Below the pieces are notes generated by a model. The model was not told the origin of the DNA and ran no database searches. It worked only from the letters and a program-made list of their open reading frames with translations. From positions 1-27,538 of IMG/VR virus record IMGVR_UViG_3300046001_003510: a stretch of DNA of 27,538 nucleotides; one strand, written 5' to 3'. Shown here in pieces: positions 1-7,977 of the stretch (position 1 is its first letter; every line of letters starts with the position of its first letter). The translations under genes were made by a program, and so were the position numbers. The DNA comes from a virus.

Positions 1-584
1 GACTTGCCAATATCAGCATCCAACAGATCTCTAGTACGATTGAGAGTAGCATCCAATTCAACTGTAGATTTAACTGCACCTAACGCATTGTTAGTTTGCA
101 CAGCTTGTTGAGTAAAAGATTGCAACTCAGTTACACGCTTACTAATAGTCTGTGCTGTAATACTAGCAGCTTCAGCTGATTTAACACTAGGCTCAAGATC
201 AAACTGTGCTGCTACCCAGTTGATAGGATCATCTAAGAATCTAGCATTGACATTTGATTCCACTCGCTTAGCTGCTTGGATAGAGTTATCAGCAGCAACT
301 CTTAATGCTTTACCATAATTAGTGATAGCCTCAGTACTATCGTTCATATTAGTACCTACAGCACTAGCAGCAGCGAAGTTGTTCTGAGCAGTTTTCTGTT
401 GACGAAGTAACTCACCCTGTTGCATAAGCACAGAGTTATCTTTAGCAGCCTCCATTGACTTGATAACATCAACAGAGGTTCTTCTTTCCTCAGCTTGTAT
501 GGACTTTACAACTTCACTGTTCTGTTTGATCTCAGTGTTACGTCTATCCAACAATCTCATCAACTCATCATTATCAATAGTCAT
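1..584 (-). CDS. Coiled-coil virion-type protein, C-terminus cut by window edge
   Basis: The reverse strand is open from an ATG at 584 to the window edge, giving the first 194 residues of a longer protein. It starts MTIDNDELMRLLDRRNTEI and is rich in Ala, Gln, Asn, Ser and charged residues with no Cys, consistent with long helices or coiled coil (for example residues 30-75, EERRTSVDVIKSMEAAKDNS). The start lies one base after the stop of the 998-aa gene and has the ribosome-binding block TAGGGGAATA five bases before the ATG's neighbour, as two other virion genes here do. I see no catalytic motif. From its place after the tail and lysis genes I infer an internal virion (ejection) protein, as podoviruses often carry large helical ones near the end of the late operon. 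The function is not established from sequence. Confidence 0.75.
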   Translation of the reverse strand, partial: MTIDNDELMRLLDRRNTEIKQNSEVVKSIQAEERRTSVDVIKSMEAAKDNSVLMQQGELLRQQKTAQNNFAAASAVGTNMNDSTEAITNYGKALRVAADNSIQAAKRVESNVNARFLDDPINWVAAQFDLEPSVKSAEAASITAQTISKRVTELQSFTQQAVQTNNALGAVKSTVELDATLNRTRDLLDADIGK

Positions 585-585
585 T

Positions 586-3582
586 TTATTCCCCTAACAT
601 AGATGGGTTAAATTCGAATTTTCTAGCAACAGTCTTAGCAATTACCCAGCACAATGATCTGCCAGTATAGTACACTGCGTGATCAATGAATGATGGTGCC
701 AAGTAGTGACCAGCAGGGAAAGCAGCAATGTGTTTAACAGCAGCTGTAACTATGAACTTAAGCACACGACTCACTACACTAGATGGATGTTTTCTCATGT
801 ACTTAACTGCAGGCACCGCCCAGATATAATATCCAGCACGTTCTTTCATACTATAGAACTGGAAGTTCACATGACTCTGGCGATGCAATCTCAAGTCCAT
901 CTTACCTTGTGCAAGGAGTTCAGTGCACAAGATAGTACCACCTTTAGCTTTAGTAGCAGTAGCTTGTGTCTGTTGTTGCTGGTTAGATGTTGCAGTCTGG
1001 AACAGATCAGTTGTAACCTCACCCTTGTTATTAGTGGCAGTGGACTGGCTAGCACCGATAGTATTAGTACCTGCACTAGTTGTGGAACTTGCACCAATGT
1101 TCTGAGTAGACTCACCTGATGTGCTGCTAGACTGGCTACTTGTAGAACCACCAATATTCTGAGTGTTGCTAGTAAGTCCAACAGATCCACCAATGTTTTG
1201 ATAGTTAGTGGAGCCACCAATGAGTTGAGTTACATCCACACCACCAATGTTCTGCACACTACTGGAAGCACCTGTTACTTGGCTAGAGTTAGATCCACCA
1301 ATAGACTGGTTAGTAGTAGAGCCACCGATATTCTGAGTACTATTAGTTGCACCAATCAGTTGCTCACTAATGGTCTTACCAACAGTAGTTGTAGAGTCAG
1401 AGCCACCGATGTTTTGATACCCACTAGTAGCACCAATGTTCTGTGTATTTGTGGAGCCACCAATGTTCTGAGTACCAGTCTGTGAAGTAGTGCTAGCACC
1501 AACTTTACTTGTGCCTTGAGTAGCACCAATGTTCTGAGTGCTAGTTGTTGACCCAATGTTTTGAGTGCTATTGATAGCTCCCAAGTTTTGAGTAGTACTA
1601 GAGCCACCAATATTTTGAGTGCTAGTATTACCACCGATGAGTTGAGTAGTCTCACTTGCGCCAATGTTTTGTGTGCTAGTATTGCCACCAATATTCTGTG
1701 TACTGCTAGTACCACCGATATTTTGAGTACTTGTACTTCCACCGATATTCTGGGTACTAGTGCTTCCACCAATATTTTGATAGTTGGAAGTAGCACCAAT
1801 GTTTTGAGTTGTATTGGTTGCACCGATGTTCTGAGTTGTAGTACTACCACCAATTAACTGTTGAGTCTCTACATCACCAAGAGTGTTAGTAGTCTTTGCT
1901 CCACCAATCTTCTGGGAAGTAGTACTACCGCCGATAGCTTGTGAACTTGTAGATCCACCAACTGTGCTAGTACCACTTGTAGCACCAATGTTAGTAACTT
2001 GGTTGCCACTGCTTGTGCTGGTACTGCCACCGATGTTAGTTGTGGAGTTATTGAAGCCACTAGTAGCACCGATGTTTTGGATGTTATTAACAGCTGCAAT
2101 ATTCTCAACTCTAGTGTTAGTGCTACCTGATGTTGTGCCACCAATAGTATTAACTGTAGCAGCGCCACGAACAGCAACCTCACCAGCAGTACGAGCTATC
2201 AGATCATTCACAAGCAATGTCTTAGCTGAGGAGTTGTAACCACCACTGGCATTAGCGCCACTAGTAACTGCCTGCAAGCCTTTGTTACCTTCAAGGATCT
2301 GAGCCACCAATCTATCAGTAGCAGTCTGAGTCAGCATTGTTTGTGACACATCAGTTCTACCACTAGTGAATGCACTGTTAATATCAGTAGTTGTGTTCTG
2401 TCTGGCTTCAGTGGTGCTAGTGTTCTGTGACGCCGCAGTACCAGTGCTGCCAGTTTGAGTGTTAACCGAGCCAGAGTTTACAGTTGTATTGTTTTGCGCG
2501 GTATTATTCTGGGAGGCTGCGGTTGCATTAGTGTTGGTGGAACCAGAGTTAGTAGTAACGTTATTGCTACCGCTGTTAATGAGTTCATTAAGACTCCCTG
2601 AAGTTTCGCTTGTGTTAGTAGAACCCAGCACCTTGTTGACATTAACACTGCCACTATTGATACTAGTATTTTGTGAAGCAGCTGTGCCTGTAGTATTTAC
2701 GGACGCAGCAGTGCCCCCAGTATTCTGGGAACCTGAATTGACATTGGTGTTAGTACTGCCACTGTTACTTGTAGTATTAGTGGAGCCTGCTGTGTTCATA
2801 GTGTTGACACTGCCACTGTTCACATTGGTGTTAGTGCTACCAGCAGTGCTGCTTACATTTGTGCTACCACTGTTGACATTAACATTCTGAGAGCCACTGT
2901 TGATGTTAGTATTGGTAGTTGCAGCTGTGTTGTTAGTGTTAACTCCACCACTGTTAGTGTTAGTGTTCATACTTGCCAGCGTACTATTGACAGTCTCATT
3001 GCCACTGTTAACAGTCATTGCGTCAGTAGTGTTAACAGAGCCACTATTAACATTAACATTCTGGGAAGCATTAGTGCCTGTAGTATTCTGTGAACCAGAA
3101 GTACTTGTAGTGTTAGTGCCACCAGAGTTAGTGGTAGTATTCAATCCACCTGAATTGCTGCTTGTGTTGACTGAGCCACTAGTAACAGACTGATTGTTTG
3201 AGCCAGAGTTACTAACATTGACAGTATTGCCTGAGTTGCTAACTGTGTTAGTAGACGCGCCTGTGGAAGTCTTGTTAGTACTGCCACTTGTGCCACCAGT
3301 GTTCTGTGATCCAGAGTTAAAGTTCAGCCCTGTGTTGGTATTAGCAGAACCAGAGTTGGTGGTAGTTGCATTGGTGTTAGAGTTGTTGCTAGTAGTGTTA
3401 GTTGACCCTGAGTTTAACACAGTGTTTACAGTACTATCTGTACGTCCTGAGTTAATAGTGTCAATAACATCAACCGAGCCACTCGTAGTTGAGTGACCTG
3501 TCTTGGTTTCCTCAGAACTACCAGACTGTTTCGAGTTGTTCTTATTGGCTTCTACTGATGCGCTAAGACCGAATAATGCCAT
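586..3582 (-). CDS. 998-aa virion protein with two arrays of nine-residue repeats
   Basis: Residues about 35-405 are an Asn/Ser/Thr/Gly array with unit [N/T]-[S/A]-[G/A]-S-x-N-[T/V]-x-x. Residues about 475-850 are a second array with unit [N/L]-I-G-[G/A]-x-x-x-T-Q. Between them (about 406-472) is a non-repetitive, probably globular segment containing GLQAVTSGANASGGYNSSAK and LLVNDLIARTAGEVA. The last about 118 residues (from ILCTELLAQG, through GYYIWAVPAVKYMR, to the end) are a Cys- and aromatic-containing hydrophobic domain. From memory, the middle and C-terminal segments resemble unnamed parts of large podovirus virion proteins; this needs a profile search. The gene sits between the lysis genes and a coiled-coil gene and starts MALFGLSASVEANKNN at 3582. 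Its low-complexity coding DNA creates many spurious ORFs on both strands. A structural, fibre- or solenoid-like role is inferred; enzymatic activity is not apparent. Confidence 0.85.
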   Translation of the reverse strand: MALFGLSASVEANKNNSKQSGSSEETKTGHSTTSGSVDVIDTINSGRTDSTVNTVLNSGSTNTTSNNSNTNATTTNSGSANTNTGLNFNSGSQNTGGTSGSTNKTSTGASTNTVSNSGNTVNVSNSGSNNQSVTSGSVNTSSNSGGLNTTTNSGGTNTTSTSGSQNTTGTNASQNVNVNSGSVNTTDAMTVNSGNETVNSTLASMNTNTNSGGVNTNNTAATTNTNINSGSQNVNVNSGSTNVSSTAGSTNTNVNSGSVNTMNTAGSTNTTSNSGSTNTNVNSGSQNTGGTAASVNTTGTAASQNTSINSGSVNVNKVLGSTNTSETSGSLNELINSGSNNVTTNSGSTNTNATAASQNNTAQNNTTVNSGSVNTQTGSTGTAASQNTSTTEARQNTTTDINSAFTSGRTDVSQTMLTQTATDRLVAQILEGNKGLQAVTSGANASGGYNSSAKTLLVNDLIARTAGEVAVRGAATVNTIGGTTSGSTNTRVENIAAVNNIQNIGATSGFNNSTTNIGGSTSTSSGNQVTNIGATSGTSTVGGSTSSQAIGGSTTSQKIGGAKTTNTLGDVETQQLIGGSTTTQNIGATNTTQNIGATSNYQNIGGSTSTQNIGGSTSTQNIGGTSSTQNIGGNTSTQNIGASETTQLIGGNTSTQNIGGSSTTQNLGAINSTQNIGSTTSTQNIGATQGTSKVGASTTSQTGTQNIGGSTNTQNIGATSGYQNIGGSDSTTTVGKTISEQLIGATNSTQNIGGSTTNQSIGGSNSSQVTGASSSVQNIGGVDVTQLIGGSTNYQNIGGSVGLTSNTQNIGGSTSSQSSSTSGESTQNIGASSTTSAGTNTIGASQSTATNNKGEVTTDLFQTATSNQQQQTQATATKAKGGTILCTELLAQGKMDLRLHRQSHVNFQFYSMKERAGYYIWAVPAVKYMRKHPSSVVSRVLKFIVTAAVKHIAAFPAGHYLAPSFIDHAVYYTGRSLCWVIAKTVARKFEFNPSMLGE
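587..596 (-). promoter_or_regulatory. Ribosome-binding block TAGGGGAATA before the left-edge gene
   Basis: The block TAGGGGAATA stands two bases before the ATG at 584. The identical ten bases with the identical spacing occur before the genes starting at 7963 and 10673. The stop codon of the 998-aa gene is formed inside and just after the block, so translation of the two genes is probably coupled. Confidence 0.6.
1033..2160 (-). repeat. Tandem 27-bp coding repeat, consensus unit NIGGSTSTQ
   Basis: This stretch encodes residues about 475-850 of the 998-aa protein. The dipeptide I/V/L-G recurs every nine residues (27 bases). From residue 540 to 693 there are 17 consecutive steps of exactly nine, and from 706 to 796 ten more. 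The few breaks are mostly 13 residues (nine plus four). Base-level copies are diverged in the third codon position, so the array is old or under selection for the protein, not a fresh expansion. Confidence 0.9.
2368..3480 (-). repeat. Tandem 27-bp coding repeat, consensus unit NSGSTNTNV
   Basis: This stretch encodes residues about 35-405 of the 998-aa protein. The unit [N/T]-[S/A]-[G/A]-S-x-N recurs at steps of exactly nine residues from 89 to 179 (ten steps) and from 192 to 354 (18 steps), with breaks of 13 or 15 residues. The period is the same as in the second array of the gene, but the consensus is different. TAAS and NSGS variants of the unit are interspersed. Confidence 0.9.
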
Positions 3583-3595
3583 GATGTGCTCCTAA

Positions 3596-4117
3596 TTATT
3601 TACTTCCATTGTTGACTGGTGGGATTAGTGGGTCTGCTTGCATCTTACCTCTGAAGAAGCTAGCGACACCTAATATACTACCCCAAGCAATCCATATAAA
3701 TTCTGGTACTACTGGTGGTGTTATCTTAAGCAAGGGTAATATGAAATAGCATCCGAAGATAGTAACACCAAATAGATAGCCATTGAATGGGCGCCAAGTG
3801 TAAGTAGCCCAATGCTCACTAGCTGCTTCTGCTTGCATAGTCTTGTTGACTTCCATAACTACTGAAGCATTCAAGGCTTCTATCTCAGCAAGGTGTTTGT
3901 ACCCTAACGCTAAGCAGTGAGCTTTGTATTCCATTTCAATCTTCTGGAGTTCTACAACCTTCTCAGGATTGCCAAGCATTCCAGATACAGTAGCAGTTAC
4001 AGCCTCAGGAGATACTCCTAACTTGGAGGCTACAAATCCTGCAACTCCTGCACCTAGTGGACCTCCTAATGCTGTACCTATCCAAGGCAGTACTGACTTA
4101 ATGATATCCATATTCAT
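3596..4117 (-). CDS. Holin-like protein (3TM / GTA holin type)
   Basis: I choose ATG 4117 (173 aa, MNMDIIKSVLPWIGTALGG) because AAGGAG lies seven bases upstream; a longer frame to 4153 has no such site. An N-terminal Gly/Ala-rich segment (about residues 8-35) is followed by a helical, charged stretch (about 55-100). Then comes TWRPFNGYLFG, leading into two hydrophobic segments (about 107-128 and 137-155). The RPFNGY-type turn before paired membrane helices is typical of the 'holin of 3 TMs, gene-transfer release' family as I know it. The role would be to permeabilise the inner membrane and release the endolysin at the end of infection. The gene starts one base after the stop of the preceding 102-aa gene, in a lysis cluster with an M15 peptidase. 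The family assignment is from motif memory. Confidence 0.7.
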   Translation of the reverse strand: MNMDIIKSVLPWIGTALGGPLGAGVAGFVASKLGVSPEAVTATVSGMLGNPEKVVELQKIEMEYKAHCLALGYKHLAEIEALNASVVMEVNKTMQAEAASEHWATYTWRPFNGYLFGVTIFGCYFILPLLKITPPVVPEFIWIAWGSILGVASFFRGKMQADPLIPPVNNGSK

Positions 4118-4118
4118 G

Positions 4119-4427
4119 TTACTTCTCCTTAGGCTTTGGTGTTTGCTCAACAATAGTTAACAGCTTGGTTAACATAACCAGCTGGTCTGTTTGCTTGCTA
4201 TTGATACTGTCAATCGTAGTCTTTATAACTTTATTCTCTTCTTGAATACGAGTGATCTTTTCATCCTGATTAGTATTGACGTTATCAATGCTGTTAAGTT
4301 TGATAGCACCAATGGCTACTAGCCCAAAGACCCATATAGCAGTCTTGGCTACTCCAATCCATTTAGTGATAGTATCAATGTTAGAGTTTCCAGCAGAGTC
4401 TAAAGTTATATGGGTTTTAGTAGTCAT
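4119..4427 (-). CDS. Single-TM coiled-coil protein of the lysis cluster (spanin-like?)
   Basis: This 102-aa protein has one hydrophobic segment at about residues 23-44 (WIGVAKTAIWVFGLVAIGAI). It is followed by a hydrophilic heptad-like stretch rich in Asn, Gln, Glu and Lys (about 50-95), ending in PKPKEK. That layout (short N-terminal tail, one membrane helix, helical C-terminal domain) fits an inner-membrane spanin. The position between endolysin and holin supports a lysis role, but I found no lipoprotein partner, so a minor holin or antiholin is equally possible. Oddly, no Shine-Dalgarno sequence is visible before the ATG. Only 14 bases separate it from the endolysin stop, so translation may depend on coupling. 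Confidence 0.6.
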   Translation of the reverse strand: MTTKTHITLDSAGNSNIDTITKWIGVAKTAIWVFGLVAIGAIKLNSIDNVNTNQDEKITRIQEENKVIKTTIDSINSKQTDQLVMLTKLLTIVEQTPKPKEK

Positions 4428-4441
4428 GGCAGTAGATGAAA

Positions 4442-4918
4442 TTAGTTAATGGGAGTGCCCGTAGAGGTTGTTAGTCCAGTAGCATAGTTACCTGATTTTA
4501 GTAAGGATAACACTTGACCTCTTGGCTTACCGCTAAGGATTGCAAACGATATGTGTATCCAAGTATGTTCAAGAATTAACTGATCAAACTTAATAAGATC
4601 TTTATTAGCTACTAGGATCTTACACACTTCTGCTGGAGTGCCAGCTGTAGGACATACCCAATCTACTGCCTCACCTTTAGTGTGCTGGCTACTAGGCTTA
4701 GACCCTACTGCTAGGTTAACCTCTGGGGAACGATACCAAGAATTAATCTTGATACGCTTACCTAATAGCTTGCGTACTACTTCCATGTGAGCAGCAGTCT
4801 TGAGAATAACTTCAAAGGTTGCATTGTCTGGAGTGTTGTCAAGTTTAAGTGCTTTTGCTGTATCACTCTTAGTTGCTTCAGCTAATGTAAAGTGTGGGCT
4901 TAGAAGAAAGGCAGACAT
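4442..4918 (-). CDS. Endolysin: peptidase M15 (zinc D-Ala-D-Ala/L-Ala-D-Glu type)
   Basis: This 158-aa single-domain protein has no signal peptide or membrane segment. It carries the M15A signature: INSWYRSPEVN (residues 58-68), SQHTKGEAVDW (77-87, with likely zinc ligands His79 and Asp86) and LEHTWIHIS (116-124, with likely catalytic Glu117 and third ligand His122). The length matches stand-alone phage M15 endolysins of Gram-negative hosts, which lack a wall-binding domain. It would cleave peptide bonds in the peptidoglycan stem and needs a holin for export, and a holin-like gene lies just downstream. AGGAA seven bases before ATG 4918 supports this start. The first residues (FLLSPHFTLAEATKS) match the usual N-terminal 'hFTLxEht' element of the family. 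Confidence 0.88.
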   Translation of the reverse strand: MSAFLLSPHFTLAEATKSDTAKALKLDNTPDNATFEVILKTAAHMEVVRKLLGKRIKINSWYRSPEVNLAVGSKPSSQHTKGEAVDWVCPTAGTPAEVCKILVANKDLIKFDQLILEHTWIHISFAILSGKPRGQVLSLLKSGNYATGLTTSTGTPIN

Positions 4919-4926
4919 AATAGTTC

Positions 4927-5412
4927 CTATAGTTGTACAAATGGCAGGGATATGTTGGAGATAAGCTCAGTGGAAGTTAATGCAAACCCTAGGCATTGAT
5001 TAGTTTTACCTACACCAACAGGCTTAGTAGTTGTGACATCCCCACCAGAGCTATCGGAGAGATAGTAGTAACTTCCTACAGTTAGCCCAGTTAATAGGTT
5101 ATTGTTACCAGTGGTTATAAATATCCCCCAATCACCAGCAGCGATTGTGTTCAGGGAATAGCCTACAGCAATCTTGGTGTTATTGGCGGCATTAGCTTTC
5201 TGTACCTTACAGAGTCCAGCATCCAGCACTACTGAGACATATTGCCCAGCTGTAATTGCTTCCAGTGCTTTAGCTACAAAGCGAGTAGAGTCACTAAGGA
5301 TCTGTTGGTTAATATTGATAGCATTATAGATACTCCTGAGTTCATCAAGAGTAGCTAAGTCTGCATGGAATGGTTGTGCTGGTAGCCCAGAGTTAATAGA
5401 GTTGTTAGCCAT
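4927..5412 (-). CDS. Small structural protein with fibre-tip-like beta domain
   Basis: This 161-aa protein has a helical N-terminal third (about residues 18-52) and then a Gly- and Thr-rich beta stretch with ITAGQYVSVVLDAGLCKVQK (about 53-72) and LTVGSYYYLSDSSGG (about 109-123). The pattern 'Ltx-G-xYYLS-x-G-x-TTTxP-VG' is common in small capsid- or tail-attached phage proteins. I take it as a virion decoration or fibre-associated protein, without exact function. Its ATG at 5412 overlaps the stop of the 511-aa gene by one base (TAATG), so the two are translationally coupled. The only other local neighbour is the endolysin, eight bases downstream. Confidence 0.7.
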   Translation of the reverse strand: MANNSINSGLPAQPFHADLATLDELRSIYNAININQQILSDSTRFVAKALEAITAGQYVSVVLDAGLCKVQKANAANNTKIAVGYSLNTIAAGDWGIFITTGNNNLLTGLTVGSYYYLSDSSGGDVTTTKPVGVGKTNQCLGFALTSTELISNISLPFVQL

Positions 5413-6947
5413 TATCTTACTGCGCCTCCATCAGTAAATTTGAGTTCCAGTGAGTGCAAGTTAAAGCCACCTGATACAACTAGTGAATGGTTAATACCAG
5501 ATATATTACTATGATACCTGCGGTAGGTACCTACAGAAGTAGCAAGCACTGCAGCACTAGGAGTAGCATTAACCCCATCCAGTGTAGTTAACCAACTCAC
5601 AGTGATAGTACTGTTGGCACGGATACTTTCCAAGTGTGCTTCCTGCATGGTAATGAATCTATTTCTGTCCATCTGATACTTACCAAGTACTACAACACCA
5701 TAAGAGATACTGGTATCATATGCCATAACTGTAGCATATACAGTGCCATTTGCCTGCACCATAGCTACAGATCTGCGAGGAGTTTCAATAACAACTGATG
5801 ATGGATATGTAAAGTCAAAGCAATCAGCATGATCTATCTTTAACTTACCCCAGCGAGCTAGTGCAAAGTCATACAAAAGTGCATGAGTTAGAGTACTGAT
5901 GCCATAGCTAAGTATAAGATAACGATTACCAATCAGTGTAATCTTCTTGCGCATAGGTGAGCCAAGAGTTACCTGTGTGAATAGATTGGTAGTTTCATCA
6001 AAGTCTTCGAACTGGCTACCTGCCAAGAAGTCAGTAACTTGTGGGAATATAACACTGCTATTTTGCATGGAGATTTCCTGCAAGCCAGCTGTGGTATATG
6101 CATAGTGGTTAGTACTGTTGCCATCGTAGGCTACAAGAGATGCAGAGCTTAAGCCACCAGCGCCAATAACTTCTCTAAAGGAGAATGGAAATTGTGCGTT
6201 GTTAGTGAACTGTGCTGCTACCGCATTCTTCTTGGTATATACAATAAAACCATTGTTCTGAGGCAGGCAAGTAACAATAGTACCTTTGGACTCTTGTACA
6301 CCTTGTGATCCAGCACCTGTAACTAGGGAAGGAGTAAAGTCCGTGGGATCTATATTGGATGACCAGAATACTGTGTTCCCTGTCCATGCAACTAGATAGC
6401 CACTAGAGGCACAGATGCCTATAATGTTAGCTGGTGCTAGTCCTGTGAGAGTTACAGGGTCTAGAGTGTTAGTACCAAAGTTGTAGGTATAGCATCCAGA
6501 CTTACCAAAGAAGATGTAACTTACACCATTCACATGGGCTACAGATACTTCATAGCCAGCAGCAGGTGCAGCATCCGTAGTACGTAACCAGCCACTACCA
6601 ACAGAAGGTAACACATAGTTCCTGCCACTGGTAGTGCTGTTAAAGATAGCTACGTTGTCTGAGTCATCCCGTAGAGTAAAGGTATCATTGAATGTGTTAT
6701 CAGTGTCAGCTGGAGGTGCTGCTAACTGCAAGTATCCTATAGAGCTAATACCAGCATCAGTAGGTACAACATTGTGGCAATAGTACATCTGTGGAATACC
6801 GATATCTCTATCTTTATTCCTAGTACTATTAGCCTGTCTACTGTAGTTCTGATCTTGCCCAGACATGATAATAGTCTGTCCTTGGAACTCAGATAGCAGT
6901 GGAAATTCAGCAGCTACAAGGTTAGCTCGGTAGGTTAATTGGCTCAT
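5412..6947 (-). CDS. Tail nozzle-like / DNA-stabilisation tail protein
   Basis: This 511-aa protein is almost entirely beta-rich, with repeated short motifs expected of a beta-propeller, for example VNGVSYIFFGKSGCYTYN (about 140-157) and VFWSSNIDPTDFTPS (about 200-214). Near the N-terminus, IPQMYYCHNVVPTDAGISS (about 51-69) is a segment I recall from tail proteins of many uncultured podoviruses. P22 gp10 and T7 gp12 are the functional parallels: proteins closing the head-tail channel and forming the tail hub. No enzymatic motif is visible. It lies between the tailspike and a 161-aa structural gene. AGGTG six bases before ATG 6947 gives the start. The exact homology class is uncertain. Confidence 0.7.
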   Translation of the reverse strand: MSQLTYRANLVAAEFPLLSEFQGQTIIMSGQDQNYSRQANSTRNKDRDIGIPQMYYCHNVVPTDAGISSIGYLQLAAPPADTDNTFNDTFTLRDDSDNVAIFNSTTSGRNYVLPSVGSGWLRTTDAAPAAGYEVSVAHVNGVSYIFFGKSGCYTYNFGTNTLDPVTLTGLAPANIIGICASSGYLVAWTGNTVFWSSNIDPTDFTPSLVTGAGSQGVQESKGTIVTCLPQNNGFIVYTKKNAVAAQFTNNAQFPFSFREVIGAGGLSSASLVAYDGNSTNHYAYTTAGLQEISMQNSSVIFPQVTDFLAGSQFEDFDETTNLFTQVTLGSPMRKKITLIGNRYLILSYGISTLTHALLYDFALARWGKLKIDHADCFDFTYPSSVVIETPRRSVAMVQANGTVYATVMAYDTSISYGVVVLGKYQMDRNRFITMQEAHLESIRANSTITVSWLTTLDGVNATPSAAVLATSVGTYRRYHSNISGINHSLVVSGGFNLHSLELKFTDGGAVR

Positions 6948-6958
6948 AATGCACCTGA

Positions 6959-7963
6959 TTAAACAGAGAATACTTGGGAGTTTGCACCGACTTTAGTTAC
7001 AGTGTTAGTGCCATTGTTGGTACTTACTTCATACATAAAGCCATTGTAATTAGGAGTACTGCCAGATACAACTTCTCGGAATCCGAAGCTAGTATTACCA
7101 TTAGCAATGCACTGGTTAATACGAGAGTTCTGCACATCTCCTTCTAGGCGGAAACCATCCACAGCATTAGAGTTTGCAATACACCCTGATACTGTAACTC
7201 TTTCAGTAGTCTGTAACTGGAAGCCACTGAGAGTATTACTATTAGCTACGCAGCCAGTGATAGTTACATCAGTAATATTCTTCGTTCCAAGTCCTTTAAC
7301 TAAGAAGCCTTGTCCTGTGAGTCCTGTGCATTTGCAGTTAGTTACAATAACCACTGAAGCTGCACTACCTGCACTGGCTATATTCACTCCAACTCCTGGA
7401 CTTGCTGCCACATCACAGCGATTGATATCCAAGCAGTCCAGAGTAATAGATCCACCTTGCTGGATAGTTATACCAGAGCCAGTAAAGGAAGTAATTCTGC
7501 ATGATTGTACCAGTACCTTAGACAAGGAAGCACCTGTGATATTGATACTATCACCTTTAGTGTTCTGGATAAGTACATCCACTAGAGAGCTAGAGATGGA
7601 ATTAACCATGTAGACTGAGTGGAATCCACTGCCTACTTGATTGTTCTTATTACCATCAATGCATAGATCTCGTAAGTGGGAATCAGACCCCATAGTCAGA
7701 AAGATAGAGTTAGTAAGGGGCTTTAACTTAAGAATACTCAAGTCCCCTGCACCAAAGATAATGGCGTTGGCAGGAACAGTAATAGCTCCCATAATGAATG
7801 TACCTACTGGGATAAACACAGGTAAGCCTGTACCTAGGGCAGTTACCATAGCCGCAGTATTATCTGTTACTCCATCACCTGCAGCACCAGCAATATCTAG
7901 CAAACTTACAAAGCCTAGATTATCCTGTGTGGCAAATGTTGAGCCTTTAACTTTAGTTACCAT
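6959..7963 (-). CDS. Tailspike-like right-handed beta-helix protein
   Basis: This 334-aa protein starts with a short adaptor segment followed by a pectate-lyase-type entry: GAAGDGVTDNTAAMVTAL (about residues 27-44), then LPVFIPVGTFIMGAITVP. From about residue 100 to 300 there are successive coils with Asn/Gly/Thr stacks such as DVTITGCVANSNTLSGFQLQ and ERVTVSGCIANSNAVDGFRL. These are the repeating rungs of a parallel beta-helix, as in phage tailspikes and capsule depolymerases. I cannot assign catalytic residues, so receptor binding without hydrolysis is possible. It is short for a tailspike. The ribosome-binding block TAGGGGAATA lies two bases before the ATG. Confidence 0.78.
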   Translation of the reverse strand: MVTKVKGSTFATQDNLGFVSLLDIAGAAGDGVTDNTAAMVTALGTGLPVFIPVGTFIMGAITVPANAIIFGAGDLSILKLKPLTNSIFLTMGSDSHLRDLCIDGNKNNQVGSGFHSVYMVNSISSSLVDVLIQNTKGDSINITGASLSKVLVQSCRITSFTGSGITIQQGGSITLDCLDINRCDVAASPGVGVNIASAGSAASVVIVTNCKCTGLTGQGFLVKGLGTKNITDVTITGCVANSNTLSGFQLQTTERVTVSGCIANSNAVDGFRLEGDVQNSRINQCIANGNTSFGFREVVSGSTPNYNGFMYEVSTNNGTNTVTKVGANSQVFSV

Positions 7964-7965
7964 GT

Positions 7966-7975
7966 TATTCCCCTA
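7966..7975 (-). promoter_or_regulatory. Ribosome-binding block TAGGGGAATA before the tailspike gene
   Basis: TAGGGGAATA stands two bases before ATG 7963, identical in sequence and spacing to the blocks before 584 and 10673. Confidence 0.6.
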
Positions 7976-7977
7976 AA

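Noticed and set aside
1356-2183. Leu/Val-rich minus-strand frames inside the repeat gene
   Set aside because: These are shifted frames of the second nine-residue array with no start signals.
2459-3496. Series of hydrophobic Leu/Val/Pro-rich open frames on the plus strand
   Set aside because: They are the complement of the repetitive Asn/Ser/Thr coding array. They have no ribosome-binding sites and their composition follows from the repeat.
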